NCBI GenBank assembly: GCA_965644295.1
Contig: CBFFRP010000409.1
Coordinates: 49,207-113,206 of the forward strand
Direction: 5' to 3'
From: Paraphysomonas bandaiensis
Taxonomy: Eukaryota; Chrysophyceae
DNA length: 64,000 nucleotides
The notes beneath the pieces were generated by a model. It did no database searches, was not told the origin of the DNA, and saw nothing but the letters and a program-made list of their open reading frames with translations. Within the stretch, counting starts at the first letter, position 1. Each line of letters starts with the position of its first letter. This document shows, in pieces, positions 11,715 through 22,189 of this stretch. The position numbers and the translations under genes are program-made.

Positions 11715-12160
11715 AATAATGTTAGTGACTAATAATGCGAGAGATATAAGTTAAGTATGTATGTATATATATATGTCTACACATCCCTCCAACTCCACAC
11801 ACCACACACCATATAACTACTAAGAACACTGTACACTTGTTCATAGAAACAAGAGGATGTGTACGACTATCTTCAACCGACATCGTTTTCAGTTTTAGTT
11901 TATAGAAAGGACGAGCAGCAGAGTGAGGGGGGGGAAGTTACTCAATCGAAGTGTCAACACTTCCTTCCTCATAGATCTGTATACATATCACTTCATCTCT
12001 CTGGATCTACACTCACTTCTATATACTTCACTGATGGGATACTTCTAGTATGTAGTAACACTAAACGTGCTCTATAGTAGTTAGCGTGCTATATAGTAGT
12101 TTATAACTCCTGCTAGTATCATTAGAAACCCATTGAAGTTTATCATGAAGTTGTAAGTCC
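11715..12160. promoter_or_regulatory. Divergent promoter region, eIF1 / NMN adenylyltransferase
   Basis: A 446-bp interval between two genes transcribed apart, so it should contain both promoters. It holds TATATATATA near 11763-11772 and a G-run at 11929-11936. No motif can be assigned with certainty. Confidence 0.4.
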
Positions 12161-13513
12161 ATGTTACCTCCAATCCCCTCCGCCTCTCAATATAGGAACG
12201 ACACCAGTAAACCCTCTATTAGTAGCATCCATGAAGACAATATTAAATTACCCTCTTATTCATCCGCATACAGAGGAGTGCCTCTTGCTGGAGGGATACC
12301 TATCGATGAAGTGATGAAGAGGATGGAGATTGAGAAGTTGATGAGTAGAGAGGAGCGGCTGGCTCTTAACACCATATTAAAAAACAACAATATCAGAGAT
12401 AAGGTTTTGATGGAAATACAGAAGTTAGAAATTGGCTCCAGGCAAAGATCCACTCTCAAGAGGTTACGTATGCTGATTAAACGATACCGACGGCGTGGAA
12501 GTAGGGATGCCGACAGTGTGGACGGTGCAACGGGCCAAGATGCTCTGGACCTTTCACGTAGCGGACGTGAAAATATTGTTCCCGACACCAAGGCTGCTAT
12601 TTTACAAGTAGTAGGTAGTGCCCCAGTGTACTCTGAATTTGCAAGCGCTGGTGTTCTCTTGAAGTGTCGACAACGATTACAAGACTTCATATCACAATAT
12701 GGGATTGAGCGAGCACAGAGCACGCAGTTTGCAATCATTGTAGGCAGTGGATCCTGCAACCCTGTTACACGCATGCACATTCGAAAATTTTTCATTGCGA
12801 AGCAATGCATTGAGTCGTCGTCGGATATATTCGTTCTGGGCTCCCTTCTCTCTCCAGCACACCCTCACCTCGTCAGGCAGCGCTTCCGTAGCTTTACTCG
12901 CGAGATTATTCCTGCCCCCCATCGGCTCGCAGTGGCGCAGCTATCGGTAAAGGATAGTATATGGGTAAGCGTAGATCCTTGGGAAATAACCAGGCGTCGT
13001 GTGATGGACTATCTCTCACTGCTGGAACATGTCTCTTGCATGATACAGAGCGAGTTTCTAGGGTTCAAAATAAAAACACTATACCTTTTTAAGGCCAATA
13101 TGTTACCGAATCTGTCTGCCAGGGCTTTGCGTCAAGCGGACTATGGGGCTGTATGCGTGTGCCGGGCTGCTGAGTACGACCAGCTCCGTAATTCTATGCG
13201 CAGCGAATGGAGGGGTGTTCTCTGGGTGGCAGAAGATACTGCTATACTGGATGCATCCATGGACACTGTTTCTTCGCGCAAAGTTCGGGCTGCTGTGAAA
13301 GCTCAGGAGCCTCTGCAGCATCTCGTTGGTGGAATTGTGGCAAACTATTTCAAAGCTAATAGGATCGGATTGAAGGTAACGCGTTGTAGCAATGTTAACG
13401 TTTTGTTATTAATTCATTTTGATCAGATGAAGGGAGATGAAAAGTGGTCTGAAGATGAGAAGTATCTTCCCAAAATTGTGAGTAGCTCGGTGGTAGCAGC
13501 CTCAAACTCCTAG
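12161..13513 (+). CDS. NMNAT: Nicotinamide/nicotinate mononucleotide adenylyltransferase
   Basis: NMNAT joins NMN or NaMN to AMP from ATP, the last common step of NAD synthesis. The nucleotidyltransferase signature lies at residues 195-208, GSGSCNPVTRMH with His206, in place of the usual GSFNP-T-MH, so Phe is Cys here. WEITRRR matches the W-----T substrate region. SSRKVRAAV (371-379) matches the ISSTKIR-x motif, and GGIVANYF matches the usual C-terminal helix. The first ~170 residues are a basic extension (YRRRGSRD) of unknown role, which makes the protein longer than typical NMNATs of 280-400 aa. A 51-nt GT-AG intron (13376-13426) has no stop and a length divisible by three, so spliced and retained forms would give 432 and 449-450 aa. 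ATG at 12161 is the first in frame. Confidence 0.87.
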   Translation: MLPPIPSASQYRNDTSKPSISSIHEDNIKLPSYSSAYRGVPLAGGIPIDEVMKRMEIEKLMSREERLALNTILKNNNIRDKVLMEIQKLEIGSRQRSTLKRLRMLIKRYRRRGSRDADSVDGATGQDALDLSRSGRENIVPDTKAAILQVVGSAPVYSEFASAGVLLKCRQRLQDFISQYGIERAQSTQFAIIVGSGSCNPVTRMHIRKFFIAKQCIESSSDIFVLGSLLSPAHPHLVRQRFRSFTREIIPAPHRLAVAQLSVKDSIWVSVDPWEITRRRVMDYLSLLEHVSCMIQSEFLGFKIKTLYLFKANMLPNLSARALRQADYGAVCVCRAAEYDQLRNSMRSEWRGVLWVAEDTAILDASMDTVSSRKVRAAVKAQEPLQHLVGGIVANYFKANRIGLKVTRCSNVNVLLLIHFDQMKGDEKWSEDEKYLPKIVSSSVVAASNS

Positions 13514-13961
13514 TGTGCAATTTACATAGCTGCGATCGGCATTTGAGCCAACTGACCCGTGTTTGCTGTGAATGTTATTCATTGTGTATGTGCTTGAGTT
13601 CTATTTCGGTGTTGAAACTTGATATGTCTACTTAGTGTACTTATTCGTTGGTGGCTTTGAGAGTGCTAACCAAAGTCACCTTTCAATATGTGGTACCACA
13701 TCTGTTTGTGATTTACTCTTATGGAATAATCTTGTGGAATATGTGGTGCACTTATTGAATATCTTTATTAATATAATATTTTTGTCCTGGCATAATTATA
13801 AGAATCAGTTTATTTTTCAGAGAATGTATACTTTGGGTCACTATATGCTGCATATGATTTTCCAAAATAATAAATTTTCTTTATAGAGTGTATCCAATGT
13901 AATACTAATCTTAAGTTCTTGTGTGTGATGCTTAGCAACAGGGCTAAATAAGATTTAAGCT
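13514..13961. other. Intergenic region
   Basis: AT-rich; nothing recognised between the NMNAT stop and the Copia LTR. Confidence 0.4.
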
Positions 13962-14207
13962 TATTAGTAAAACAATGTTGTGATTATTAGAGTGTAAGTA
14001 ATGAACACGATAGAGTGAAAATTATGAATAACAATATAGAACGTACTATCATGCACAACGGAATAGTTAGAAGTGTAACTGATAATGACGACGTTATGAT
14101 GACGATCACGTATCTTCGACAGATACTCTCTCTAATTCAGTTCATGGTATATTTCATTGAACATTATAACTCACAGATACAATCATGTATTAAGCTGAAT
14201 CCTAATA
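13962..14207 (-). repeat. 3' LTR of Copia element A
   Basis: A ~246-bp sequence that recurs almost unchanged in the other orientation at 39706-39952. In element orientation it starts TATTAGGATTC directly after a polypurine tract and ends CTAATA, so its ends form the inverted repeat TATTAG/CTAATA instead of TG/CA. It lies at the 3' side of the minus-strand Copia pol, as a 3' LTR should. A 68-aa ORF crosses it in both copies and is treated as incidental. Confidence 0.75.
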
Positions 14208-14219
14208 CGCCCCCTCAAT
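14208..14219 (-). other. Polypurine tract of Copia A
   Basis: On the minus strand ATTGAGGGGGCG abuts the LTR start, the usual Copia position for the plus-strand primer. The same tract precedes the LTR copy at 39706. Confidence 0.7.
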
Positions 14220-14406
14220 GAAATAATCAGTGAATCGTAGATAATAGAGAGAATATGAACTTATGCACACTGAGAGTAAAAACCAGAGTAGCAGTCACTA
14301 GTCAATAATAAGCGAACTGCAGAGATGCCATATTGTGAGACCATCCTTCTAGTCCAGCATCATGTATTGAATAAAAATAAAAAAAATGGTAAAAACTCCG
14401 TGTAAC

Positions 14407-17355
14407 TCAAACTAGCCACCTAGGTCGCTTGTGGCTTGTTAATTGTGATTTAGGTGTCTCTGAGGTTGTTGATCGCTTTCTGTTGCTGCTGGATGGGATG
14501 TCGAACCCAGCTCCCCCCATCAATGTAGTTCGCAATTGAAGAAAATTAGTTGTTCCTAGTGGTTTCGTGAGAAGATCGGCTAACATTGACGTGGTGGGAA
14601 TATGGTCAACAGTCAATTGGTTTTCGGCAATATTTTCTCGAATGAAATGATACCGTATCGCAATATGTTTCGTACGACGATGATGAGTAGGATTGTAGCA
14701 TAATTGGACTGCCCCTTTATTATCGCACCAAATAGTTGTTGAGAATGGAAGTTTGAAACCAATTTCTGATAATAAAGAGCGTAGCCATAATGCTTCCTGA
14801 GCTGCTGACGATAGAGCCATATACTCAGCTTCAGTAGATGACAATGCCACAGTTGTCTGTAATCGAGATTGCCATGATATAAGACAATTACCTATGAAGA
14901 ATGTAAAAGCTGTAGTGGACCGTCGAGTGAGGTGACATCGTGCCCAATCGCTATCGCAGTATCCTGACAATGTTATGTGGGATCCAGAATATATCAATCC
15001 TTGCTTAGCAGTGCCTTTGAGATACCTAAGAACATGTAACGCAGCATTACAGGTAGTTAGATTAGGCATATCAGAAAATCTGGCAAGAGTATTGACTGCG
15101 TAGGCGATATCCGGTCGAGTGCATACAGCTAGATACATCAGGGAACCTATGAGCTCCTTGTAGGGGAAATTCTGAACATAACTTTGATTTGACTCTGAAA
15201 GATGATTGTATTCATGTAAATCATAGTTGAAAGACAGTAACATAGGTGTTGACATGGGTTTACTGTTGGACATGTTGAATTTGTCCAGCAGTTTTCTGAC
15301 ATACTGCTCCTGACTGAGAGTCGTGATATTTTTGTCAAAATCTTGATGAATGGAGATGCCCAAGTAATAATCTAGGAGTCCGAGATCCGTAATTTCGAAC
15401 TTTTTGGATAAATGATCTTTGAATTGTTGGATATCAGTGTCGGATGTAGATGCTATAATAATATCGTCCACATACATGGCTATTAGCATAATCCTGCCAT
15501 TAATCTGCTTTTTGAATATACACGGGTCAGATATTAGTCTGGTGAAACCCATATCTAGCATAAAATTTGTACAGCACTTATACCAGTTAAGACCTGCTTG
15601 CTTTAGACCATAGATGCTTTTCATCAGTTTGAGGACTTTTCCGTCAGGGACGTCCATGCCAGGAGGGGGATACATGTATATGTCCTCTTCGAGGTCAGCA
15701 TTGATGTACGCAGTTGTGAAATCGATTTGGTGCAATTTGAGTTTCATAATAGTCGAAAGGGCAATAATTGTACGTAGGGATGTAGCCTTCGCGACGGGGC
15801 TGTATGTATCATTGTAATCGATGCCTTGGATTTGAGTAAAACCCTGTGCGACTAGTCGAGCCTTGAATTTGATATCATTCTGTTTTCTTTTTATTTTGAA
15901 TATGAGTTTCCCCTTTATGGCTCTTGCTCCAGGTGGTAACGCAGTGTATCTCCAGCACCCTTTCCTCTGAAGAGTGGATATTTCTCTGTTGATAGCATCG
16001 ATCCACTGCTGTTTATATTTACCTGAAATAGCATCTTGAACACTCTTTGGTGTATCAGTTAGCTCGTCAATGTCATCGCAATTACTGATAGCATGCATAA
16101 CAATATCAATATTGTTAGTATGTAATTTTGATATACATTGTGTGTCATGTGCCATATGATTTACTACATGTTTAGCATTTACATCACATGTATATACACC
16201 ATCACCAAGTTTATGTATATTTACGATTACCCGTTTCCTGGCCATTCTCCTGCTTCGGAGAACACTCTTTCTACCAGCTAAAAATTGTTGTTTTGCTGTA
16301 GCACGGACCTTACTTGGCCCTTCAGGTGTACCCTGATTTTCCCAATCTCCCGATGAATCAGCAGGCTTGTTGCAGCGTTTGGCCACACGCTGACGCACAC
16401 GATCCACTTGACCGTGTGGTGCCGGATTCGGCACTAGATTCCCATTGAATTGTTTCGAAGGGCGAGTCTTCGCTATCTTTGCATCGGAGTGGGTAGGTTC
16501 ACACCGATGGCTGCTGATTCTCTCCTGCGCGGCATCATGATGTCTTCGATTCACGCCACTCCCCCTGGAAGTAGCGGCTGGCGCTGGAGATCCATTAACT
16601 GTATCGGGGTCTCGATCTGATTTGCTGGATTTATGTATTGGGGTTTTCGATCGAGAAGTATTACATTTGAGACCAACTGCTTTGAGTTCTATGTATTCTT
16701 CAGTGTACTTTTCGACGTCTGCAGCATGAATGGGGTCGTCGAGCTGGATGAGTCGTGTCTTGTCACCGCTGTCGTCCACTAGACCACGATACGCTGCGAT
16801 TAATCCTTTTCTGAGCTTTATTTGAGTTGTTACATATGTTAATCCATCGTCTGGATCTACATGAGCTAGGCCTATGAGATATTTGAAACTTTCTACTGTC
16901 CTGGAGGTCTCATTCTCTCTGAAGATCTCATTTATCTCTTTAAAATATCTCTTATCCGCTGGTGGAACACATTCGTTGAAAAATACATGTCCTGATATAA
17001 CAAAATCTCTTAATGCGGGAACAAAGACTATATATCCAGGACCATCCTCTCGATAGCCCATAAAATACCCAGGCCAGCTATGTCTGTCCCAATTGTTCTT
17101 TCGGAGACTGGAATCGATATTCACAAAGCATTTACATCCCCATATTCTGGCATAACTCAAGTCTGGTATTTCGTTTTTGATAAACTGAAGTGGAGACATA
17201 AATCCTTTAGCTGTTTGACACGGTAACCTGTTCTTGATGTGTATTGTCGCCTTTGAGGCTTGTTCCCAGAAATTCGGTGGGAGTCCAGAGTCGATAAGGC
17301 TGCTGAGTGCTCGTTCTTTAGTTGTCCGCCATGATCGCTCTTGGAATGGTGTCAC
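14407..17355 (-). mobile_element. Ty1/Copia retrotransposon A, pol (5'-truncated)
   Basis: A 982-aa ORF without stops. It begins inside the integrase (TPFQERSW; LPPNFWEQASKATIHIKNRLP) and continues through the Copia linker. The reverse transcriptase has KARLVAQGFTQ, IDFTTAYINADLEE, YGLKQAGLNWY and the catalytic MYVDDIIIAS near 15460-15485. RNase H follows with GYCDSDWA, LSSTEAEYMAL, WCDNKGAV and a C-terminal ADLLTKPL. Gag, protease and the zinc-binding part of integrase are missing to the right of about 17366, so the copy cannot be autonomous. The intact pol reading frame indicates a fairly recent insertion. The 3' UTR, polypurine tract and 3' LTR follow at 14406-13962. No matching 5' LTR was found. 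Confidence 0.93.
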
Positions 17356-18077
17356 GCATACCTGTAGTTACTGTTATACGTGGAGTTATACGGTGTTATA
17401 CTGCGGTACTCTAGGTAGCATGCTGTTGTACTTTCATTTTCAGTTTATTTAGTATACATTGCGGTTACTGTATTCTTGAAGGGATATAAGTCCCGTATAT
17501 GTACAAGTATGATACTGTAAACTGTAGATGATTCGCAGCAAGATAGAGTGTTGTATGTTTTCACTTTCTTTCTTTACACGTTTTAACGTAATTTAATTCA
17601 TTCTATACTCGCGGTTTGCTTGTGTTAGGAGGCAGTTTCACCGGTTTGGTGTTCTGGACAGTGTATTCTCGGTTTGGGAAGCACTTTAAATTCATATAAA
17701 ACGTTGTAAACACGGTCTTTCTCATCAGAAAGATTACAGTATTAATACTTTAGTCGGATAGAAAGAAACATTGTTTATTTATATTATTGTCGACTATGAG
17801 TTCGGAGGAAGAGGTTCCGAACATTATGGAGTTCCTTCAGCAGCGGTTTGCTGAACAAAATGAATTGCTGTTAACACGTTTGAGGAGGTGTCTTCAGATA
17901 AGTGCTTGAGGGTGCTCAGGCAGTTGCAGGGCAAAGTAATAAGCATTTTTATCTCTATATTAGCTAGTTACTTGTTACGTTCGCACATTCATTTCAGATA
18001 CATAGCTGCACCCGGTGTGATACCCCGGGTTTGGTCAAACCAATCTCGCCTCTGAACCTATCAACCAGTGTCTGAAG
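17356..18077. other. Rearranged region right of Copia A
   Basis: Between the Copia A truncation and the small inverted-repeat element. A 37-codon ORF at 17796-17909 begins MSSEEEVPNIMEFLQQ; its acidic helical start and long AT-rich leader recall retrotransposon gag starts, but the match is too short to prove. No other gene is seen. Confidence 0.3.
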
Positions 18078-18311
18078 AAGCAACCTTAAGACAAACGTGG
18101 GAAAAACGTACTAGCCCCACGGTAACTACTTATAAATAATGAATATATCATATATTTTATTAAAATATCATACTATAATTATGAAAACTTCTTGCAAACT
18201 ACTCGAATAACATTTCGGGACAAATTAACATTAAAATTACTCGTAGAACATAGCTTTCAATCAAATGTCCCAAATTTGAACATTTTTCCCACGTTTGTCT
18301 TAAGGTTGCTT
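18078..18311. mobile_element. Small element with 28-bp perfect terminal inverted repeats
   Basis: Arms at 18078-18105 and 18284-18311 are exact reverse complements (outer end AAGCAACCTTAAGACAAACG). They enclose 178 bp of AT-rich non-coding DNA, so the whole is 234 bp, a MITE-like size. Its right arm ends the gag reading frame at 18300-18647, consistent with insertion into that gene. Confidence 0.7.
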
Positions 18312-18647
18312 AAGGAGCTCACTGGATAACACCTCCTTAGCAGGATCATCAGCAGGTAAAATTGCCTTCCCCTCCAAATATTGATTGGCTACCTCCAACA
18401 CATCAGGGTCATGCTCGCAAGCCTCCCAAATAGTACTAACACAGGTATCATTACGCTCTCTCCATGACTCTAAATTCCTTCCTCCGGCTGGCGGGTCCTC
18501 CAAGCCAAGATGGTTTCGGTTTTTCTTCATTAGATGCATCTTGATTTTTCTCGCTGAATAGTCTGCTTGGTTCTTGTCAAACCGTAGCTTCTTGTCATCT
18601 TCCCCATCCCTACAACTAGCATTCGCTACCATAACAGAAGTTGACAT
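18300..18647 (-). pseudogene. Copia-type gag N-terminal fragment
   Basis: 115 codons resembling the N-terminus of Copia gag (DUF4219/UBN2 type): LRFDKNQADYSARKIKMHL corresponds to the usual L-G-NY--W---M--L block, followed by WRERNDTCVSTIWEAC. The frame stops inside the inverted-repeat arm of the element at 18078-18311. It lies on the same strand as Copia A and on its 5' side, so it may be the detached gag of that element, but protease and early integrase are absent between them. Confidence 0.6.
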
Positions 18648-19205
18648 TATTTGCTAAGGTTTACTATTCTCAACTGATAAGATGAAAATTATAAACATTA
18701 CATGATAAAGAACCTAAGTTGTGTTCGATGTGTTCAACACCATTCATTTACTACTATAGTGTACAAACCACACACTCAGTGATCGTATCCTGTATAGTCA
18801 TCCACTTCTACTTCAGTTTCATACTACATAATATAATGTACTAATTACATATATATCTTTCGATCCTTGCATCTCACATAATACTGCACTCAATTGCAAG
18901 TATATAGAATCTTCAGATCTCAACATTCTAATCTATCTTCTATCACAGACTACACCTACAGCTCACACCTTGGGCATATATATGCCCTTACTCTATACCA
19001 ATCCACTGTACATATTGGACTGTACATATCCTACATAGTATTGTCATCATACACTGTATAATGGTATACCGTTACTCTACTGTATACTGTAGCTGGCTGT
19101 CTTCACTACAATGTATATATCCTGTGTACCAGGCACCCACTGTATAGTGCAGTATACTGCTGTATACTACCAAGCCAAGCTCACAATCCAACGACAGTCA
19201 ATGTC
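18648..19205. other. Intergenic region
   Basis: AT-rich sequence with recurring TATAC/GTATA palindromes (for example 19056-19090 and 19146-19168) and no supported gene. No match to the Copia A LTR was seen, although a 5' LTR might be expected here. Confidence 0.4.
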
Positions 19206-20357
19206 CTATACGGGGATGACAACACACCCTCCTATGTTCAGTCCAACGCCTGATCTGCTTATCGTCCATAAGATTATGAACCTATAAATAAATATTAAAT
19301 CGTTCCATGTGGAGAATATGAAGGTCGTGGTGCATGACACCAGGCTGTAGTCCGGCTCTGGGGATTTGGGTGTCGCCTGTGCATGTGATTGCTTACTGGC
19401 AATGAGATCTTGCCACTCCTGCGTGCAGAATTCAACGTCGTCAGCGTATGCCTCTCTCGCTTGTAGTAGGATCTCAAGCGGCCACTTGGGGTCTTGCCAG
19501 TATCTGTACCCGTAGTGTACAAGTAGTTCCTCGTGAGTTGCAATGTTCCGTGTGGTTCTGATGTAGATTTTGTCTTTTTTCGTGTGGAATTCTACATTAG
19601 CAGCCCTGGCCTGTAATGGATCATTGATGTACCCCGCTGCGCATAGTATGCTTTTGCTTCGTTTATCCCTTGCGTCTATCGCAAATGTACCTTTCGCGTC
19701 TTGCACAAGGTAGTCGGAAATGTAACCGGTGGACCTGGCTTCTGTGATGGGTAGGCGGTGTCCGATGTACTCAGAAATAATGGTATGGGCAGGGATTGGC
19801 TCTCCCGCATACAGGGCGTTCCCCTTGATAACGGTGTCTGCCGTGCCCACTAGTACCTTGTATCGGAGCGTTGGGTCCCAAGTGAGCGGGAGGGGTGGGT
19901 GGGCCGTTTGGAGTAATGTGTTGAAAGTAGCCCGTGGGCGGTATATGGCGTGCGTTTGGACCTCGTCGGGGTCTTCTGCGTAGGAGTGTGTGGTGCGGGC
20001 TGTACGGGCAGGCTGTTTTCGCGTGGGGGCGGGCGTTGGGTTCCGGGCTTTCTTTCCTTTGGCTCTCCTTGCACCGGGGACGTCTCGAAGTTGAGGAATG
20101 TGTGGCTGCGCGTCAGGTGGGGAATTGCCCGCTGTCGCGTACGTGCGGTGTTGAGGGTGGTCTCCGGGTGACGTCAAGGGTAGTATATGGTGACGTGGGG
20201 ACCCCTTCTTCGGGGGGAGGTTGGTCGTCGTGCAGTTTCTTGGTGTCGACGGCCAGGGTGTGGTGCTGTGGGTGGTGCTTTGCTGGGGTTGTTTCGTAGG
20301 CAGGGGCGCCGGGGGGGCAGTGTTCCCAGTGCTAAGTTCTGTTGGACTGGTCCGCAT
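19206..20357 (-). CDS. SET-domain protein, GC-rich, inside retrotransposon remains
   Basis: A 383-aa ORF with a proline/threonine-rich N-terminal ~160 residues and a SET-like domain at about 168-287. Seen are GNALYAGEPIPAHTIISEYIG (GxxLxA---I---I-EY-G), AIDARDKRSKS, AGYINDPLQARAANVEF in the position of the NHS--PN pocket, and EELLVHYGYRYW matching the EEL---YG--YW end. SET proteins transfer methyl groups from S-adenosylmethionine to lysine. The usual NHS His is replaced by Asp (IND), so activity is uncertain. The last ~45 residues are AT-rich and probably read-through. Base composition is far more GC-rich than the flanks, and the ORF begins where a Copia RNase H sequence breaks off (about 20340). 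It is probably transposon cargo or part of an element of another type rather than a host gene. Confidence 0.6.
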   Translation of the reverse strand: MRTSPTELSTGNTAPPAPLPTKQPQQSTTHSTTPWPSTPRNCTTTNLPPKKGSPRHHILPLTSPGDHPQHRTYATAGNSPPDAQPHIPQLRDVPGARRAKGKKARNPTPAPTRKQPARTARTTHSYAEDPDEVQTHAIYRPRATFNTLLQTAHPPLPLTWDPTLRYKVLVGTADTVIKGNALYAGEPIPAHTIISEYIGHRLPITEARSTGYISDYLVQDAKGTFAIDARDKRSKSILCAAGYINDPLQARAANVEFHTKKDKIYIRTTRNIATHEELLVHYGYRYWQDPKWPLEILLQAREAYADDVEFCTQEWQDLIASKQSHAQATPKSPEPDYSLVSCTTTFIFSTWNDLIFIYRFIILWTISRSGVGLNIGGCVVIPV

Positions 20358-22140
20358 CGAGAATCTGGGTGCGATGCATACGTAGCGTCAACAAAACAAA
20401 ACAATCGCGTCGCCGCTGCTGCATCAGCTTTAGCTGTTCTGTGAAAACATATGCCCATTTCTCGTGTTCCCCCAGGTAACTTACAACACGAAGCAGAGCC
20501 TGAAAATCCTTCTCCGTACACCACTGAGCACGTGTAGCCAGTCGATTCACCGCATATGATGCAATGTCTGGTCGAGTTTTAATAATAAACAATAACTTCC
20601 CTAGCAACCTCATATACCGAGTATAATCACAGCGCGGTGAATCATCCTGATCTTCATCCGAAAATGTTGACGACATAGGCACATTTGCATATTTCAGCTT
20701 TTGAAGTCCATACTCCTTCACCAGCTCATCAATCTGTTTAGGTTGCGTCAGACACATAGTTCCATCCGGCAAATGTTCGATGTGAATTCCCAGGAAAGTC
20801 TCAAGAGATTCTGATACCTTCAACGCATATCTCACCCTTAGCGTTCGCAACAGATCATCAATTAACTCCTGATCCGTACTTGCCACTGCAAAATCATCCA
20901 CATGCACCACCATCATAATTAATTTCGAACCCCTTCGTTTATAGAACATACACGGATCCGCTGCCGTTCGAGTATATCCATACCGCAGTAAAAACCCTGA
21001 TACATCATTATAAAATGCTGAAGGACTCTCCGGCAGTCCATATAACGTCTTTTTTAGTTTCCAAAACACTGAAGTATTATCTGTAATTTGAGATGGAAGC
21101 TGAATATACACTGGCTCAGACATATCTGGATACAGAAACGCCCCTTTTATGTCGATACCGACGACAATTAAACTAAACATAATAGCTATATAGCAAACAA
21201 GAGTTTCAACGACTTTTCATGCGACGTTGGAGCAAATAAACTCTGGAATACACCTTGAATCCAATTTCCGATAACAACCACAAGCGTGCTTTTGCTTCCT
21301 GCATATTTCCCATAGCATCCTCTTTCTTATGCAAAACAAACTTCGTCGGATGAATCGGAGCCCCATGAGGAATATCTTCCGCCAATACTTGCTCTCCAGT
21401 TTCTCTCTCTGCTAAAGTTGACAATTCCTTTTCACATGCTGGTTTCCACACCTTATCCCACTCGAGACCGTTAATAGCCTCATTCAATGTCGGATCCCTC
21501 GAGCTATCTCTCGGCTTTCGTTGTGCAGTCGTCACTACCGGTGTATATCGCTGAACAGGCTGTCTCTCTCCACGTAGCCGCTTAGCCACACACAACTCAT
21601 CCAAATTTGAGTCGTGTAACACAACATACTCTGCATCCTTTCGTGGTCTTCCACGTTTGCGATACACCTCCTTACCCGTACATAATTTAGGAGAAACACA
21701 TGTCGAAGGTTGCTCCGCTAGCTTTTTCGCAAGTACTCCATCGTAGTCCAGTAATACATTATCCCCTGCTGTACTAGACCAACCCAAACGCTCTTCCACA
21801 CCCTCCTGATCGTGTCTGTCCGTCCTCTCCTGAACACCCTCCTGAACTCCTGAAACTTTATCACTTCAAATCGCTTCCATACTGTCAATGTCTTTAGCCA
21901 AAATAGCATCATCGCCCAACATTTCATGACTAGGATGCCATGGTGCCGCACACAACTCAACATAGTCCTGAGATGCCGCTTTTATTGACGGAAAATTTAT
22001 TGTACCATCCTCAGAAATCGTAGGATTCATTTCTTGGATCTCCTTCATGGATCTCACTCTATCCTCTAATCCCAACTTTACCGCTCGCACATCTCTACGC
22101 ACATAAAATTTTCTACTCCCCCGAGCTGGTATTACACTAA
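20335..22140 (-). pseudogene. Decayed Ty1/Copia element B (pol)
   Basis: Minus-strand remains of a Copia pol of a family different from element A. The linker and start of reverse transcriptase lie at 21799-21206 (HPTKFVLHKKEDAMG). The main reverse-transcriptase part is at 21180-20440, with GIDIKGAFLYPD, LYGLPESPSAFYND and the catalytic VHVDDFAVAS. The beginning of RNase H, FVDATYASHPDSR, is read in another frame. At least two frameshifts and an in-frame stop near 21190 interrupt it. The sequence ends abruptly at the GC-rich SET ORF, and gag, protease and most of integrase are missing. Confidence 0.85.
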
Positions 22141-22189
22141 ATACCTGGTCAAACCAGTTGACCAGGTTTGGTCATGCCACAGACTTAAG

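Noticed and set aside
14015-14221. A 68-aa reading frame conserved in two places (also 39692-39889)
   Set aside because: Both copies lie in the Copia LTR and its edge; conservation comes from LTR copies, and the frame is antisense to the element.
19934-20299. Plus-strand frames in the GC-rich segment (Gly/Trp/Arg-rich)
   Set aside because: Composition is that of antisense G-rich DNA; the minus-strand frame carries the SET motifs.
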